Assembly (NCBI GenBank): GCA_003445095.1
Contig: DLVS01000648.1
Location: 1-27,022, forward strand
Source: Verrucomicrobiales bacterium
GTDB taxonomy: Bacteria; Verrucomicrobiota; Verrucomicrobiia; Limisphaerales; UBA9464
Direction of reading: 5' to 3'
Length of the DNA: 27,022 bases
This document shows positions 6,549 through 14,051 of the stretch, in pieces. Position 1 is the stretch's first letter. The number at the start of each line of letters is the position of its first letter. Both the position numbers and the translations under genes were made by a program. The notes beneath the pieces are model-generated. The model had not been told where the DNA came from. It ran no database searches and worked only from the letters and a program-made list of their open reading frames with translations.

Positions 6549-8084
6549 ATGGCACCGATCCTTGAAGCTCGAAACTTGACCAAGCGCTTTCCTGGCGTGG
6601 TCGCGCTCAACGAAGTCACGTTCGACCTGCAGCCGGGCGAGGTTCATGCCTTGTGCGGCGAAAACGGCGCGGGCAAGTCCACGTTGATCAAAACGCTTTC
6701 AGGCATTCACCCATTCGGAAGTTATGAAGGAGAATTCCGGGTGCGCGGCGAGCCAGCCCGATTCCGCACGCTCAAGGACGCCGAGGCCGCGGGATTGGCC
6801 GTGATTTACCAAGAGCTGGCGTTGGTGGAAGAAATGTCCGTGGCCGAGAACATTTTTCTCGGACACGAACCGCGGCGAGGTCCGCTCGTGGACTGGGATG
6901 CCGCCTACGCTCAAGCCGCCAAGTTGTTGGCCGAATTCCAAATCGAGATTGATCCCGACTTGAAAGTCCGCGAACTCGGCGTCGGCCAGAAACAACTCAT
7001 CGAAATCGTCAAGGCGCTCGGCAAGAAATCACAGGTTCTCATTCTCGACGAGCCCACCGCCGCGCTCGCGGAATCGGAAGTAGCGATCCTCCTCCGCATT
7101 CTGCGCGACCTACGAACTTCGGGCGTCGCCTGTATCTATATTTCTCACAAGCTCGGCGAAGTGAAAGCGATTGCGGATCGCATCACCGTATTGCGGGACG
7201 GCAGCAGCATTACGACGCTTGTTGCGGCCCAGGTGGAAATTCCCGACATCATCCGGCACATGGTTGGTCGCGAAATCAAAGAGCTGTTCCCGCGCGACCG
7301 TACTCAGCCGGTGGGAGAAACCTTGCTCAAGGTCAACAACCTGAGTGTTGCACCTAGCGCCGGCGAACCGGCTCGCCTGAAGGACGTCACGTTCGAAGTC
7401 AGAGCCGGTGAAGTCCTCGGCATTGGTGGACTCATGGGCGCCGGGCGTTCGGAGTTGTTGCTCCATTTATTCGGCGCTTGGGGCGCGCGCCAAAGCGGTG
7501 ACGTCCGCCTCGGCTCCGAATCGGATCCCGCACCCGAACCGCGTGATTCCATTCATCGAGGACTCGTCATGGTGACCGATGATCGCAAGCGCTACGGGTT
7601 GCTCCTCGAACAACCGATCGGATTCAACTTGTCACTCTCCTCGCTCGAGAAGGTCACCCAAGGCGGATTGGTGGATGAAGTGCAGGAAGCGCGACTCAAC
7701 CAAAAATTCTTTGATGCCCTGCGCGTCAAGGCGCCTGGACTGGACGTCGCGGTTGGCGGCCTTTCCGGAGGCAACCAGCAAAAGGTCGTTATCGGCAAAG
7801 CGTTGATGACGGAACCGCGAGTGGTGTTCCTCGACGAACCCACGCGCGGTATCGACGTCGGCGCGAAGCTCGAAGTTTATCAACTCATCAATCGACTCAC
7901 GGCCGACGGCAAAGCCGTGGTCCTGGTGTCGAGTGAATTGCCTGAGCTCATGGGAATGAGCGACCGGATCCTGATGCTGCATGAGGGCCAAGTGGGCGGG
8001 ATGTTTCTCCCGTCAGAGTTTACCCAAGAAGCACTCCTCGCCGCTGCGATGGGATCAAAGCCCAAAACCGATCTATGCAATTGA
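6549..8084 (+). CDS. xylG: Xylose-type ABC transporter, duplicated ATP-binding protein
   Basis: Cytosolic ATPase that powers sugar import through XylH. It has 511 residues, the normal size for this class, with two ABC domains in tandem. The first has Walker A GENGAGKST at 37-45, signature LGVGQKQL and Walker B VLILDEPTAAL. The second has a degenerate Walker A (GLMGAGRSE near 294-302, Lys replaced by Arg), signature LSGGNQQK near 405-412 and VVFLDEPTRGIDVG. A second domain lacking the Walker Lys is the rule in RbsA/XylG/MglA ATPases, so this is not a defect. The start ATG at 6549 gives the expected MAPILEARNLTKRF N-terminus. A structured repeat of about 143 bp separates it from xylH. Confidence 0.95.
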   Translation: MAPILEARNLTKRFPGVVALNEVTFDLQPGEVHALCGENGAGKSTLIKTLSGIHPFGSYEGEFRVRGEPARFRTLKDAEAAGLAVIYQELALVEEMSVAENIFLGHEPRRGPLVDWDAAYAQAAKLLAEFQIEIDPDLKVRELGVGQKQLIEIVKALGKKSQVLILDEPTAALAESEVAILLRILRDLRTSGVACIYISHKLGEVKAIADRITVLRDGSSITTLVAAQVEIPDIIRHMVGREIKELFPRDRTQPVGETLLKVNNLSVAPSAGEPARLKDVTFEVRAGEVLGIGGLMGAGRSELLLHLFGAWGARQSGDVRLGSESDPAPEPRDSIHRGLVMVTDDRKRYGLLLEQPIGFNLSLSSLEKVTQGGLVDEVQEARLNQKFFDALRVKAPGLDVAVGGLSGGNQQKVVIGKALMTEPRVVFLDEPTRGIDVGAKLEVYQLINRLTADGKAVVLVSSELPELMGMSDRILMLHEGQVGGMFLPSEFTQEALLAAAMGSKPKTDLCN

Positions 8085-8095
8085 AATGGATTAGA

Positions 8096-8238
8096 GGTAG
8101 GGCTGCCGCGCTGCGGCCGCCCCGCGCTAGAGGCGCGGCCTTTCGCACCGGCACCAGGGAAGAATTCGACGCGTCGCTACGAAAGGCCGGCCCGGAGCTG
8201 CACCCCGGCCGGGGACGGCGCAGCGTGCCATCCCTACC
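8096..8238. repeat. Structured GC-rich intergenic repeat between xylG and xylH
   Basis: The 143-bp element starts with GGTAGGG and ends with CCCTACC. The terminal 26 bp at each end form an imperfect inverted repeat (about 21 of 26 positions by eye). Nested inside are CCGCGC (8122-8127) with GCGCGG (8133-8138) and a perfect 10-bp pair, CGGCCTTTCG (8136-8145) with CGAAAGGCCG (8180-8189). The layout resembles REP/BIME or small MITE-like elements. As RNA it could tune xylH relative to xylG or protect the xylFG message. Whether other copies exist in the genome cannot be seen here. Confidence 0.65.
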
Positions 8239-8295
8239 GGGTTCACGGCCTCGATTTTGGAGGTTCCGACCCGCCCTGAGCCTTCATCGACCTCT

Positions 8296-9462
8296 ATGAC
8301 TGCCGCCTCAACTTCACCGCCTCCCGCTCGCGTCGCGCTTTCGTCGGAAGCCATCCGACAGCTCACCATGCCCGCCATGCTCGCGGTAATCTGGATTCTG
8401 TTCGCTCTGCTCGCGCCTCAGTTCCTTAGCCCGCGCAATCTCTCAATGTTAATGATCGAGTTGTCGGTGACAGCCACGCTCGCGGTGGGAGTTCTGCTCG
8501 TGTTGTTGCCTGGGCACACGGACCTCTCGGTTGGAGCTGGCGCTGGATTGTTGGGCGGAATTGCGAGTGTGCTGATCTTCAAGCATGGCTGGCCCGCTCC
8601 TCCGGCGTTGGCCCTCAGTTTGGTCGTCGGGCTGGCCCTATACGCAGGAATGGGGTGGTTTATCGTCACGAATCGAATTCAAGCGTTCATCATCACCTTG
8701 GGTGGCATGCTGGCGTTCAAGGGAGCGTTCTGGCTGGTCATTCAAAGCACCACGATCCCAGTCGTGCGCGGGGGGGAACAGAATCTCTATTCACGGCTAA
8801 CCACATTTTACCTCCCGCCCACTATTGGACTGATCTTGGCGGCAGCCGTGATCGCCGTGTTGGTCATCTCGACAATTCGCGGCCGCCGCCGTAGGCAATC
8901 AGTCAATGCGCGGGTGCCCTCATTCGAAGTGGCCTATCTGAAAACGTTTGTGGCCGCCCAAGCGATCCTGTTGGTCGTCCTAGTCTGCAACCAATACCAA
9001 GGAGTTCCGCTCGCGTTCGTGATCCTGTGCACCGTGGCCGCGGCCGTTCATGTGCTCACCCAACACACTCCGTTTGGTCGATACTTATATGCCATCGGTG
9101 GCAACGAAGAAGCCGCCGTAGTCTCGGGCGTTCCAACCGCGCGCGTGGTCATCATCGCGTTCACCCTGCTCGGCGGGATTGTTGCTATTACTGGATTCAT
9201 GGCGACGGCCTACGCCGGGGCGTCCACCACCACCGTGGGTGACCTAATGGAACTCGACGCGATCGCCGCGTGCGTTATTGGTGGAACCAGTTTGAAAGGC
9301 GGCCGCGGATCCGTCTTGGGCGCGCTCTTTGGCGCGCTGATCATGGCCAGTCTCCTAAACGGCATGACCCTCATGGCCGTTTCGCCGGAACTGAAATTCA
9401 TCGTCCGCGGTCTCGTGCTCGCCTTCGCCGTATGGATGGATGTGAGGTTGGGGCGCCGGTAG
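8296..9462 (+). CDS. xylH: Xylose-type ABC transporter, permease
   Basis: Inner-membrane channel of the sugar ABC importer, BPD_transp_2 family. The 388-residue product is strongly hydrophobic, with about ten membrane segments. It shows the family patterns LVLLPGHTDLSVGAGAGLLGG, FIITLGGMLAFKGAFW, the cytosolic coupling stretch YAIGGNEEAAVVSGVPTARV, and IGGTSLKGGRGSVLGALFGAL near the C-terminus. The length and the central Arg-rich loop (about residues 193-205) fit XylH rather than the shorter RbsC. The ATG at 8296 is chosen because the in-frame upstream codons run into the intergenic repeat. It is the last gene of the operon; no xylA, xylB or xylR follows. Confidence 0.93.
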   Translation: MTAASTSPPPARVALSSEAIRQLTMPAMLAVIWILFALLAPQFLSPRNLSMLMIELSVTATLAVGVLLVLLPGHTDLSVGAGAGLLGGIASVLIFKHGWPAPPALALSLVVGLALYAGMGWFIVTNRIQAFIITLGGMLAFKGAFWLVIQSTTIPVVRGGEQNLYSRLTTFYLPPTIGLILAAAVIAVLVISTIRGRRRRQSVNARVPSFEVAYLKTFVAAQAILLVVLVCNQYQGVPLAFVILCTVAAAVHVLTQHTPFGRYLYAIGGNEEAAVVSGVPTARVVIIAFTLLGGIVAITGFMATAYAGASTTTVGDLMELDAIAACVIGGTSLKGGRGSVLGALFGALIMASLLNGMTLMAVSPELKFIVRGLVLAFAVWMDVRLGRR

Positions 9463-9708
9463 GGCCGCGCACTAGGCCATCTCGACAGTCGGGGCTCACT
9501 CGCGACGGTGCGCCATCTGAGCGAAGCGGACGATCGTGCCGGCACCTCCTCGCGTCAGGTCTTTCGGACAGTGGTCTAGTTGAAGTTCATCGTCCGCAGC
9601 CTGACGAAGGTGGAATGCCGAGGCCCTGTACGCGCGGCAAGAAAACAGCCCAGAGTATACCTGCGAACGCGGGTGCCAGCAACCGTTGTGCGCTACGCGG
9701 CAACTTCA
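9463..9708. other. Gap after xylH without a recognisable gene
   Basis: This 246-bp stretch lies between the xylH stop and the end of the minus-strand toxin-antitoxin cassette. No convincing ORF or terminator with a T-run is seen. A 10-bp palindrome GTGCCGGCAC lies at 9536-9545. Sequence near 9580 loosely resembles the last codons of xylH, too little to call a duplication. Confidence 0.4.
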
Positions 9709-9963
9709 TCATCCTCGTCCTCTGTAAGGCTGGCTGATGCGACTCGCTGCTTCGTGTCGAAAACGAGTCTGAAAAGGTCGCCGGTTCGCATCGATGTTAA
9801 TTTGATCCCGGTACTTTCGCCATGTGAACCTCCCGTGAGCAAGGTCGTTGGCCTTGACCGCGACATCTTCGGTGTCGACGCGGTGCGTGTCGCCGCCAAG
9901 CAAATATACTGCGAGCGTGACAATCTCGTGATTGGCAACTGCAATGGCTTTCCGAGTCGTCAT
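9709..9963 (-). CDS. Short, probably truncated protein coupled to the VapC-like toxin gene
   Basis: An 84-residue product whose ATG overlaps the PIN toxin stop codon in an ATGA, so it should be translated by coupling. The first 60 residues look like real protein: hydrophobic LAVYLLGGD, then VDTEDVAVKANDLA and GRFTWRKYRDQINID, reminiscent of a small winged-helix-like family I know only as uncharacterised. After INID the composition becomes Arg-rich and loses character, and another frame is open across the same stretch, which suggests a frameshift or truncation of a longer gene. No function is proposed. Its place as third gene after antitoxin and toxin is the main interest. Confidence 0.5.
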   Translation of the reverse strand: MTTRKAIAVANHEIVTLAVYLLGGDTHRVDTEDVAVKANDLAHGRFTWRKYRDQINIDANRRPFQTRFRHEAASRISQPYRGRG

Positions 9964-10364
9964 TTCAACCAGGCAATCTTGATTTCCTTCTCCAGCGCCT
10001 TGAACTCCGGGTCGCCGGTGACGAGTTCGGCTTTCTTCTCCTTGGCCAGCGCGGCGGCGAAGGCGTCGGCCAGGCTCAGTTTGAAACGGGCCTTGAAGTC
10101 GGCGGCGAGGTCGGCCAGACGGCGGTCGGCGGGGTGAAACTGAATCGGGGCGGCGACGAGTTCGCCGGCAATGGTCTGCCACACGGCGTTGCCGTCCTTG
10201 CGCCGGATGGTGTATTGCACCTCGGCATAATTTGCTTCGGTCATGTGAACCGGCTGGTCACGCTGGCCGGCTTTTTCGAGGATCGTGGTGACCGCTTCCG
10301 CCCCCGGCTCGTCTCGCAAAAGCACCAGAAGCGCGTGGCTATCGAGAACCTGTGCTGCGGGCAT
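9960..10364 (-). CDS. VapC-like PIN-domain ribonuclease toxin
   Basis: Type II toxin of the PIN family, a Mg-dependent endoribonuclease that cuts tRNA or rRNA when freed from its antitoxin. The 134-residue product starts with AAQVLDSHALLVLLRDEPG (Asp8), has the conserved acidic residue in TEANYAEVQY (Glu48), then LSLADAFAAALA (Asp100) and LVTGDPEF (Asp118). All four acidic metal ligands are in place, so it should be active. The order is antitoxin then toxin, with the toxin start overlapping the antitoxin gene by 26 bp, normal for VapBC. The stop overlaps the next gene's ATG. Confidence 0.88.
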   Translation of the reverse strand: MPAAQVLDSHALLVLLRDEPGAEAVTTILEKAGQRDQPVHMTEANYAEVQYTIRRKDGNAVWQTIAGELVAAPIQFHPADRRLADLAADFKARFKLSLADAFAAALAKEKKAELVTGDPEFKALEKEIKIAWLK

Positions 10365-10632
10365 ACTTGGCTTCCTCCAATGCTTTTTCCTCGGCCGTTT
10401 GCTCCGCCCATTCCTGCGCGAAGGGCTTGTTGCCGGGCTTGCGCTTCAAAATCCCGCGGAGTCGATGAATGGTCACCGAGGTCACGGGCTTGAGAAGAAT
10501 GCCTTCCGGCGTGGCCTGAACCATCGCCTTGGTGCCGTCCTCGATTTGGAACTGCTTGCGCAGCCAGCTTGGGATGACCACCTGGCCCTTGGTGGTGAAC
10601 CAAACGGAATCGGTTTGAGTTGTCGTGCTCAC
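10339..10632 (-). CDS. AbrB/SpoVT-type antitoxin (VapB-like)
   Basis: DNA-binding antitoxin with a swapped-hairpin AbrB fold that neutralises the adjacent PIN toxin and represses the operon. The core is SVWFTTKGQVVIPSWLRKQF followed by EDGTKAMVQATPEGILLKPV. The C-terminal part (IHRLRGILKRKPGN.. to the end) is the helical region that normally threads across the toxin. The start is uncertain: a GTG at 10632 gives a natural N-terminus of MSTTTQTDSVW (97 residues), while an in-frame TTG at 10668 would add 12 residues. No ATG exists in frame before the domain. Expression should be autoregulated from the region just upstream. Confidence 0.85.
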   Translation of the reverse strand: MSTTTQTDSVWFTTKGQVVIPSWLRKQFQIEDGTKAMVQATPEGILLKPVTSVTIHRLRGILKRKPGNKPFAQEWAEQTAEEKALEEAKYARSTGSR

Positions 10633-10668
10633 TGGAAAAACTCTGACTTTGTGTTGTATGTCCGTCAA

Positions 10669-11138
10669 GAGTTAGGAGTAGGATATAGAATTCATACGCG
10701 GAGTTCCGGCGCGACCCGCACAGTCGGGTTTCACCGCATGAGACAGCCCATATTTTGTCGCCTGGATCGTTACTGCTCAAGTTGGTCCGGTCTGCAATTG
10801 ATCCTTCTTCAGTTTCTTCGCCTTCATTTCTTCCGCTAGCTTTTTGGCCCGGTAGTACAACGGATTGACGCGAGCCGGCTCTGCCAAGATGGCGCCTTCC
10901 GGAAGGTCGGGGCGCGGAAGCTCGACTACTCGTTCGATGGGAGGAGGCGGGTCAGATAGTAGGTCCACTCCGATGGTTCTGCAGAAAGGGTGCCAGCCGT
11001 TCACGGAGGACGATGGACACAAGACCAATTAGTGACTGGGGCCTAGCATCGAAGGACTCCCTGCCCGTCCGCAAAACGCGTTCTTGTCATTTGCTCCTTC
11101 GCCCTTGCCACGCGCCCCTGACGGGCAACCCTCTCTGC
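10669..11138. other. Divergent region between the toxin-antitoxin cassette and the TatD pair
   Basis: This 470-bp interval separates the minus-strand antitoxin from the plus-strand small gene at 11139. It must hold the promoters for both, but no clear boxes are seen. An AT-rich patch around 10676-10695 is the best place for the antitoxin promoter. A doubtful minus-strand ORF (10777-11028) lies inside. Confidence 0.4.
10777..11028 (-). CDS. Doubtful small hypothetical protein
   Basis: A frame of up to 83 residues opening with TTG. The second half (PIERVVELPRPDLPEGAILA.. then LYYRAKKLAEEMKAKKLKK) has the mixed composition of real protein and ends in a Lys-rich helix, while the first 25 residues look like noise. 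It may be the tail of a decayed gene. I do not recognise a family. Alternative starts are GTG codons inside the frame. Low confidence. Confidence 0.25.
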   Translation of the reverse strand: MVLCPSSSVNGWHPFCRTIGVDLLSDPPPPIERVVELPRPDLPEGAILAEPARVNPLYYRAKKLAEEMKAKKLKKDQLQTGPT

Positions 11139-11405
11139 ATGACACGCCCGCAAGTGCTGGATCTGTATTTCATGGACGCTCGCTGCAAATTGATCGAACT
11201 CGCGGCGTTCCTTGACCGCGTGGATCGTGCTTCGGGCGACGCTGATTTTCGATTGGCGGTTTTCAACAAGGCGATGCAGCACCTGGCCGACGGGAAACCA
11301 GAACGGGCCGAGTCGGTTTTGCGCGCGTTCAGCGACCCGACTTCGACGCCGATTGAAAAGGCACCTGGGAAAGGCGCGGTTGGAGCCTGGCCCGGTGTCG
11401 CCTGA
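11139..11405 (+). CDS. Conserved-looking small protein upstream of the TatD-family gene
   Basis: An 88-residue soluble, mainly helical protein beginning MTRPQVLDLYFMDARCKLIE and ending with a motif-like segment, FSDPTSTPIEKAPGKGAVGA. The pattern of an acidic, hydrophobic helical body and a conserved-looking SDPT..P..GA tail is one I associate with small proteins found next to EboB-like TatD genes, but this is from memory and unverified. No catalytic motif is visible. It precedes the TatD-family gene by 31 bp on the same strand, so the two are likely co-transcribed. The ATG at 11139 is chosen because the upstream in-frame extension has no protein-like character. Confidence 0.65.
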   Translation: MTRPQVLDLYFMDARCKLIELAAFLDRVDRASGDADFRLAVFNKAMQHLADGKPERAESVLRAFSDPTSTPIEKAPGKGAVGAWPGVA

Positions 11406-11436
11406 GATTGTTCGCGGTTCACTACCTTCATAATCC

Positions 11437-12246
11437 ATGCGCTACATCGAGCCCCACGGACATATGGTCAGCCGCACGACTGACGACTACCAGGACATGG
11501 TAACGGCTGGCTGCGCCGCGGTCTGTGAACCTGCCTTCTGGGCCGGGTTTGATCGCGGATCGGCGGATGGTTTTCGCGACTACTTCCGGCAGTTGACCGA
11601 ATACGAGCCGGCCCGCGCCGCCAAGTACGGACTGCCGCACTTCTGCTGGCTCTGCATCAATCCCAAGGAATCCGAGGACGTGAAACTCGCTGAAGACGTC
11701 ATCGCCATTATTCCCGAGTTTCTCAAGAAGCCGACGGTCCTGGGAATCGGAGAAATTGGTCTCAACAAGAATTCCATAAACGAAGTTAAGGTTCTGGAAC
11801 TTCACGTGGACCTCGCAGCGCGGACGAATCAGCTCATTCTCGTTCACACGCCGCATCTCGAGGACAAGCTCAAAGGAACGCGACTCATCTTGGACGTGAT
11901 TCAAAACGATTCACGGATCGAACCTGGCCGGGTGCTGATTGACCACGTGGAGGAGCACACCGTGAAGCACGTGCTCGACCGCGGTCACTGGGGCGGGATG
12001 ACCTTGTATCCCATCAGCAAATGCACCCCGGCGCGAGCCGTGGACATTTTGGACGTGTACGGCAGCGACCGGCTTTGGATGAACTCGGCCTGCGATTGGG
12101 GCGAGAGTGTCCCCTTGGCGGTGCCGAAAGCGGCGTTAGAAATGCGGCGGCGCGGTTGGAGTGCCGAAGCCGTGGACCGGGTCGTGTATCAAAATCCGAT
12201 TCGGTTTCTCAGCCAATCACCGCGCTTCAAGCTAGGGTCGGAGTGA
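11437..12246 (+). CDS. EboB-like TatD-family metal-dependent hydrolase
   Basis: A 269-residue TIM-barrel metallohydrolase of the TatD superfamily. The metal site is complete: His7 and His9 (EPHGHM), Glu106 (GIGEIGL), His137 (LVHTPH), His170 (LIDH) and Asp220 (SACDWG). The N-terminus MRYIEPHGHMVSRTTDDYQD, the EPAFWAGF segment and the end stretch CDWGESVPLAVPKAALEM match the subgroup named EboB in the ebo clusters of cyanobacteria and Bacteroidetes, which help deliver a precursor metabolite to the periplasm. The other ebo genes (UbiA-like prenyltransferase, sugar-phosphate cyclase-like, phosphatase-like) are not adjacent here, so the role may differ. A short GC hairpin overlaps the stop codon (12234-12250). 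Confidence 0.85.
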   Translation: MRYIEPHGHMVSRTTDDYQDMVTAGCAAVCEPAFWAGFDRGSADGFRDYFRQLTEYEPARAAKYGLPHFCWLCINPKESEDVKLAEDVIAIIPEFLKKPTVLGIGEIGLNKNSINEVKVLELHVDLAARTNQLILVHTPHLEDKLKGTRLILDVIQNDSRIEPGRVLIDHVEEHTVKHVLDRGHWGGMTLYPISKCTPARAVDILDVYGSDRLWMNSACDWGESVPLAVPKAALEMRRRGWSAEAVDRVVYQNPIRFLSQSPRFKLGSE

Positions 12247-12250
12247 CCCT
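12234..12250. terminator. Weak hairpin at the end of the TatD-family gene
   Basis: AGGGTC (12234-12239) pairs with GACCCT (12245-12250) around a 5-nt loop, and the right arm contains the end of the stop codon. There is no T-run after it, so it is at best a partial or Rho-assisted terminator between the two convergent genes. Confidence 0.25.
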
Positions 12251-12305
12251 CGCCAAGCAACCTGTTGTGCCGTTCGTCGCACCTTTCCGCTTCTAAACCG
12301 GAATC

Positions 12306-12857
12306 CTACTTGGTCTGCGGGGGGAGGGCCGCAGGTTTGGGCTCATTTTTTGGTTTGTCGCCCTTTTCAGCGAGAACCTTTTCTGCCAACGCCTTCTCTT
12401 CTTCTTTCGTGGCCGGATGCTCCTCGAGCCATTTCTTGGCATCTTCATTTCCGCGCTCCGCGGCCAGCATGTACATGCGACGGGCCTCCAGAGGGTCGGC
12501 GGCAACTCCCTTGCCTTCTTCGTAACGTTTGCCGAGGTCGAAGGCGGCGTCGGCCGAGCCGCCTTCGATTCGTTGCTTAAGAAATTCGACGACGCGTTGA
12601 TCTGCTCCCGCTTGGGCCGCTTTGTTGCGCTTGTCGTAAAGTGCTTTGTTGGCAGCGGCTTGCGCTTGGGCTTTGGCGGCCGCCTGCGGATCGACCGGGG
12701 CGGCTGGCTGGCTCGGCGCCGGAGCGGTGCCCGCGGCGCCGCTGCCAGTAGCTTTGTCCAAGGACTTGCGGATTCGGCCCACGGACTGTGCAGTGGTCTC
12801 AAGGCCGGCGACTAGCGTTCCGAGGAGCAACAGCCGAAGTGGGAGAATTGGTTTCAT
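12306..12857 (-). CDS. Exported Sel1-repeat protein
   Basis: A 183-residue protein with a signal peptide (MKPILPLRLLLLGTLVAGLE, likely cut after TTAQ at residue 24). An Ala/Pro/Gln-rich linker (about 37-70) follows, then a Sel1-like repeat (about 101-143: SADAAFDLGKRYEEGKGV.. then ARRMYMLAAERGNEDAKKWL), and a charged Lys/Glu/Pro tail. Sel1 repeats are alpha-solenoid units used for protein binding; a single repeat usually needs neighbours or dimerisation. The role is unknown, probably periplasmic scaffolding. It is transcribed away from the atp operon, so the promoters of both lie in the 199-bp gap 12858-13056. Confidence 0.75.
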   Translation of the reverse strand: MKPILPLRLLLLGTLVAGLETTAQSVGRIRKSLDKATGSGAAGTAPAPSQPAAPVDPQAAAKAQAQAAANKALYDKRNKAAQAGADQRVVEFLKQRIEGGSADAAFDLGKRYEEGKGVAADPLEARRMYMLAAERGNEDAKKWLEEHPATKEEEKALAEKVLAEKGDKPKNEPKPAALPPQTK

Positions 12858-12895
12858 GGCCAGTGGTCAAAGAAGTAGCCGGTTTCGGGCCAGTT

Positions 12896-12925
12896 TGAAA
12901 GGCTCAGTTGGTTACCAATAAAGGC
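12896..12925 (+). promoter_or_regulatory. Candidate promoter of the atp operon
   Basis: TTGAAA near 12896 followed after about 16-17 bp by an AT-rich AATAAA gives a plausible sigma-70 promoter about 130 bp before atpB. The match of the -10 is moderate and no alternative is better. Confidence 0.35.
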
Positions 12926-12952
12926 TAACCTTGTGCCCCAAAAAAAACCTCT

Positions 12953-12968
12953 TGTGAAAAGATTCACA
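12953..12968. promoter_or_regulatory. CRP/FNR-family-like binding site upstream of atpB
   Basis: TGTGA-AAAGAT-TCACA has exactly the half-sites and 6-bp spacer of the E. coli CRP consensus, and the symmetry extends to TGTGAA..TTCACA. It lies 88 bp before the atpB start codon and just downstream of the candidate promoter, so a bound regulator could repress or, from another start site, activate the operon. Confidence 0.5.
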
Positions 12969-13056
12969 TGCGACAAACTCCGCGCCTCTTTCGGGCCTTA
13001 CCCAAAGTGCAGGAGGGACCATTCGGTCTTTCCGCGCCGGCTATCCCGTTCCCATC

Positions 13057-13986
13057 ATGCGCGTTTGGCGTTTCATTTTAGTGCTGATTCTGAGCCTGGC
13101 TGGTCCGCTCGTTGGGCTGGGCGCCGAAGCCCCAGAAGCTCACGGCGGTGAAGCGGAGGCCGAGGGTGGGTTACCAACGGCTGCGCCCGTCCTGTTTCAT
13201 ATCGGTCCGCTCCCGGTGACCAACTCGATGGTTGCCACCTGGATCGTCGGAATAGCCATTATCGTCTTCGCGCGCCGCGCCCTGAGAAACCCCCAGCTGG
13301 TACCGAAAGGCGCCCAGAACTTTTGGGAGTTTTTGGTCGAAGGATTGTACGAGTTTCTGGAGGGAATCATCGGGGCTCATTTGGTAAAGAAGACTTACTG
13401 GTTTTTCGCCACGGTGTTCATCGTGATTTGGATGACCAACTGGGCGGGACTGATCCCCGGCATTGGAACCGTAGGCTTTGGAGTTCAGACGGCTCACGGG
13501 TTCCACGTGACCGATCCGCTCTTTCGAGGGGTGCACGCCGACTTCAATATGACCTTCGCCATCGCGCTCTTGTTTTTTGCGCTATGGATAATTTGGGCGG
13601 TTCAAGAAAATGGCGTGGGCGGATTCCTGAAGCACCTATTCGCCCCCAAAGGCGACACGACGGGACCGATGTTCCTTCTGATGGTGGTGGTGTTCTTCGC
13701 GGTGGGCCTGTTAGAAGTCGTTTCGATCTTGTTCCGTCCGATCTCCCTGAGCTTCCGTTTATATGGGAACATCTTTGCCGGGGAAAACATGCTGGAAGCG
13801 ATGACCCATCTCGGCGGGCCTTGGTTGGGCTGGCTCTTCGCGCTGCCGTTTTACTTCATGGAGTTATTGGTGGGCGTCGTTCAAGCGTTGGTTTTTATGC
13901 TGCTCACGGCCGTGTTCACTTTACTGATTTGTATGCATGATGAAGAGGAGGGCCACGGGGCAAAAGCCCACGCCGCTGCTCACTGA
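13057..13986 (+). CDS. atpB: F-type ATP synthase subunit a
   Basis: Membrane stator subunit that forms the two proton half-channels against the c-ring. The 309-residue product carries the essential Arg234 in PISLSFRLYGNIFAGENML, the equivalent of E. coli Arg210, and five to six membrane helices. It is longer than the usual 230-270 residues: the N-terminus (1-23) looks like a signal peptide followed by a polar Glu/His-rich segment (24-40), as in Bacteroidetes and Verrucomicrobia a subunits. The C-terminus is Glu/His-rich and cytosolic. It is the first gene of the operon; no atpI or atpZ precedes it. No Shine-Dalgarno is visible before the ATG. Confidence 0.95.
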   Translation: MRVWRFILVLILSLAGPLVGLGAEAPEAHGGEAEAEGGLPTAAPVLFHIGPLPVTNSMVATWIVGIAIIVFARRALRNPQLVPKGAQNFWEFLVEGLYEFLEGIIGAHLVKKTYWFFATVFIVIWMTNWAGLIPGIGTVGFGVQTAHGFHVTDPLFRGVHADFNMTFAIALLFFALWIIWAVQENGVGGFLKHLFAPKGDTTGPMFLLMVVVFFAVGLLEVVSILFRPISLSFRLYGNIFAGENMLEAMTHLGGPWLGWLFALPFYFMELLVGVVQALVFMLLTAVFTLLICMHDEEEGHGAKAHAAAH

Positions 13987-14051
13987 CACTTTCGGTCGCC
14001 AGACGGTGCAAGTCTGCCGGGGCGGCCGGACACAACACAAAAGGCAATATT

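Noticed and set aside
9391..9612. Possible partial duplication of the xylH end (similar bases near 9391 and 9585)
   Set aside because: Only about 20 bases match with several mismatches; too little to support a duplication.
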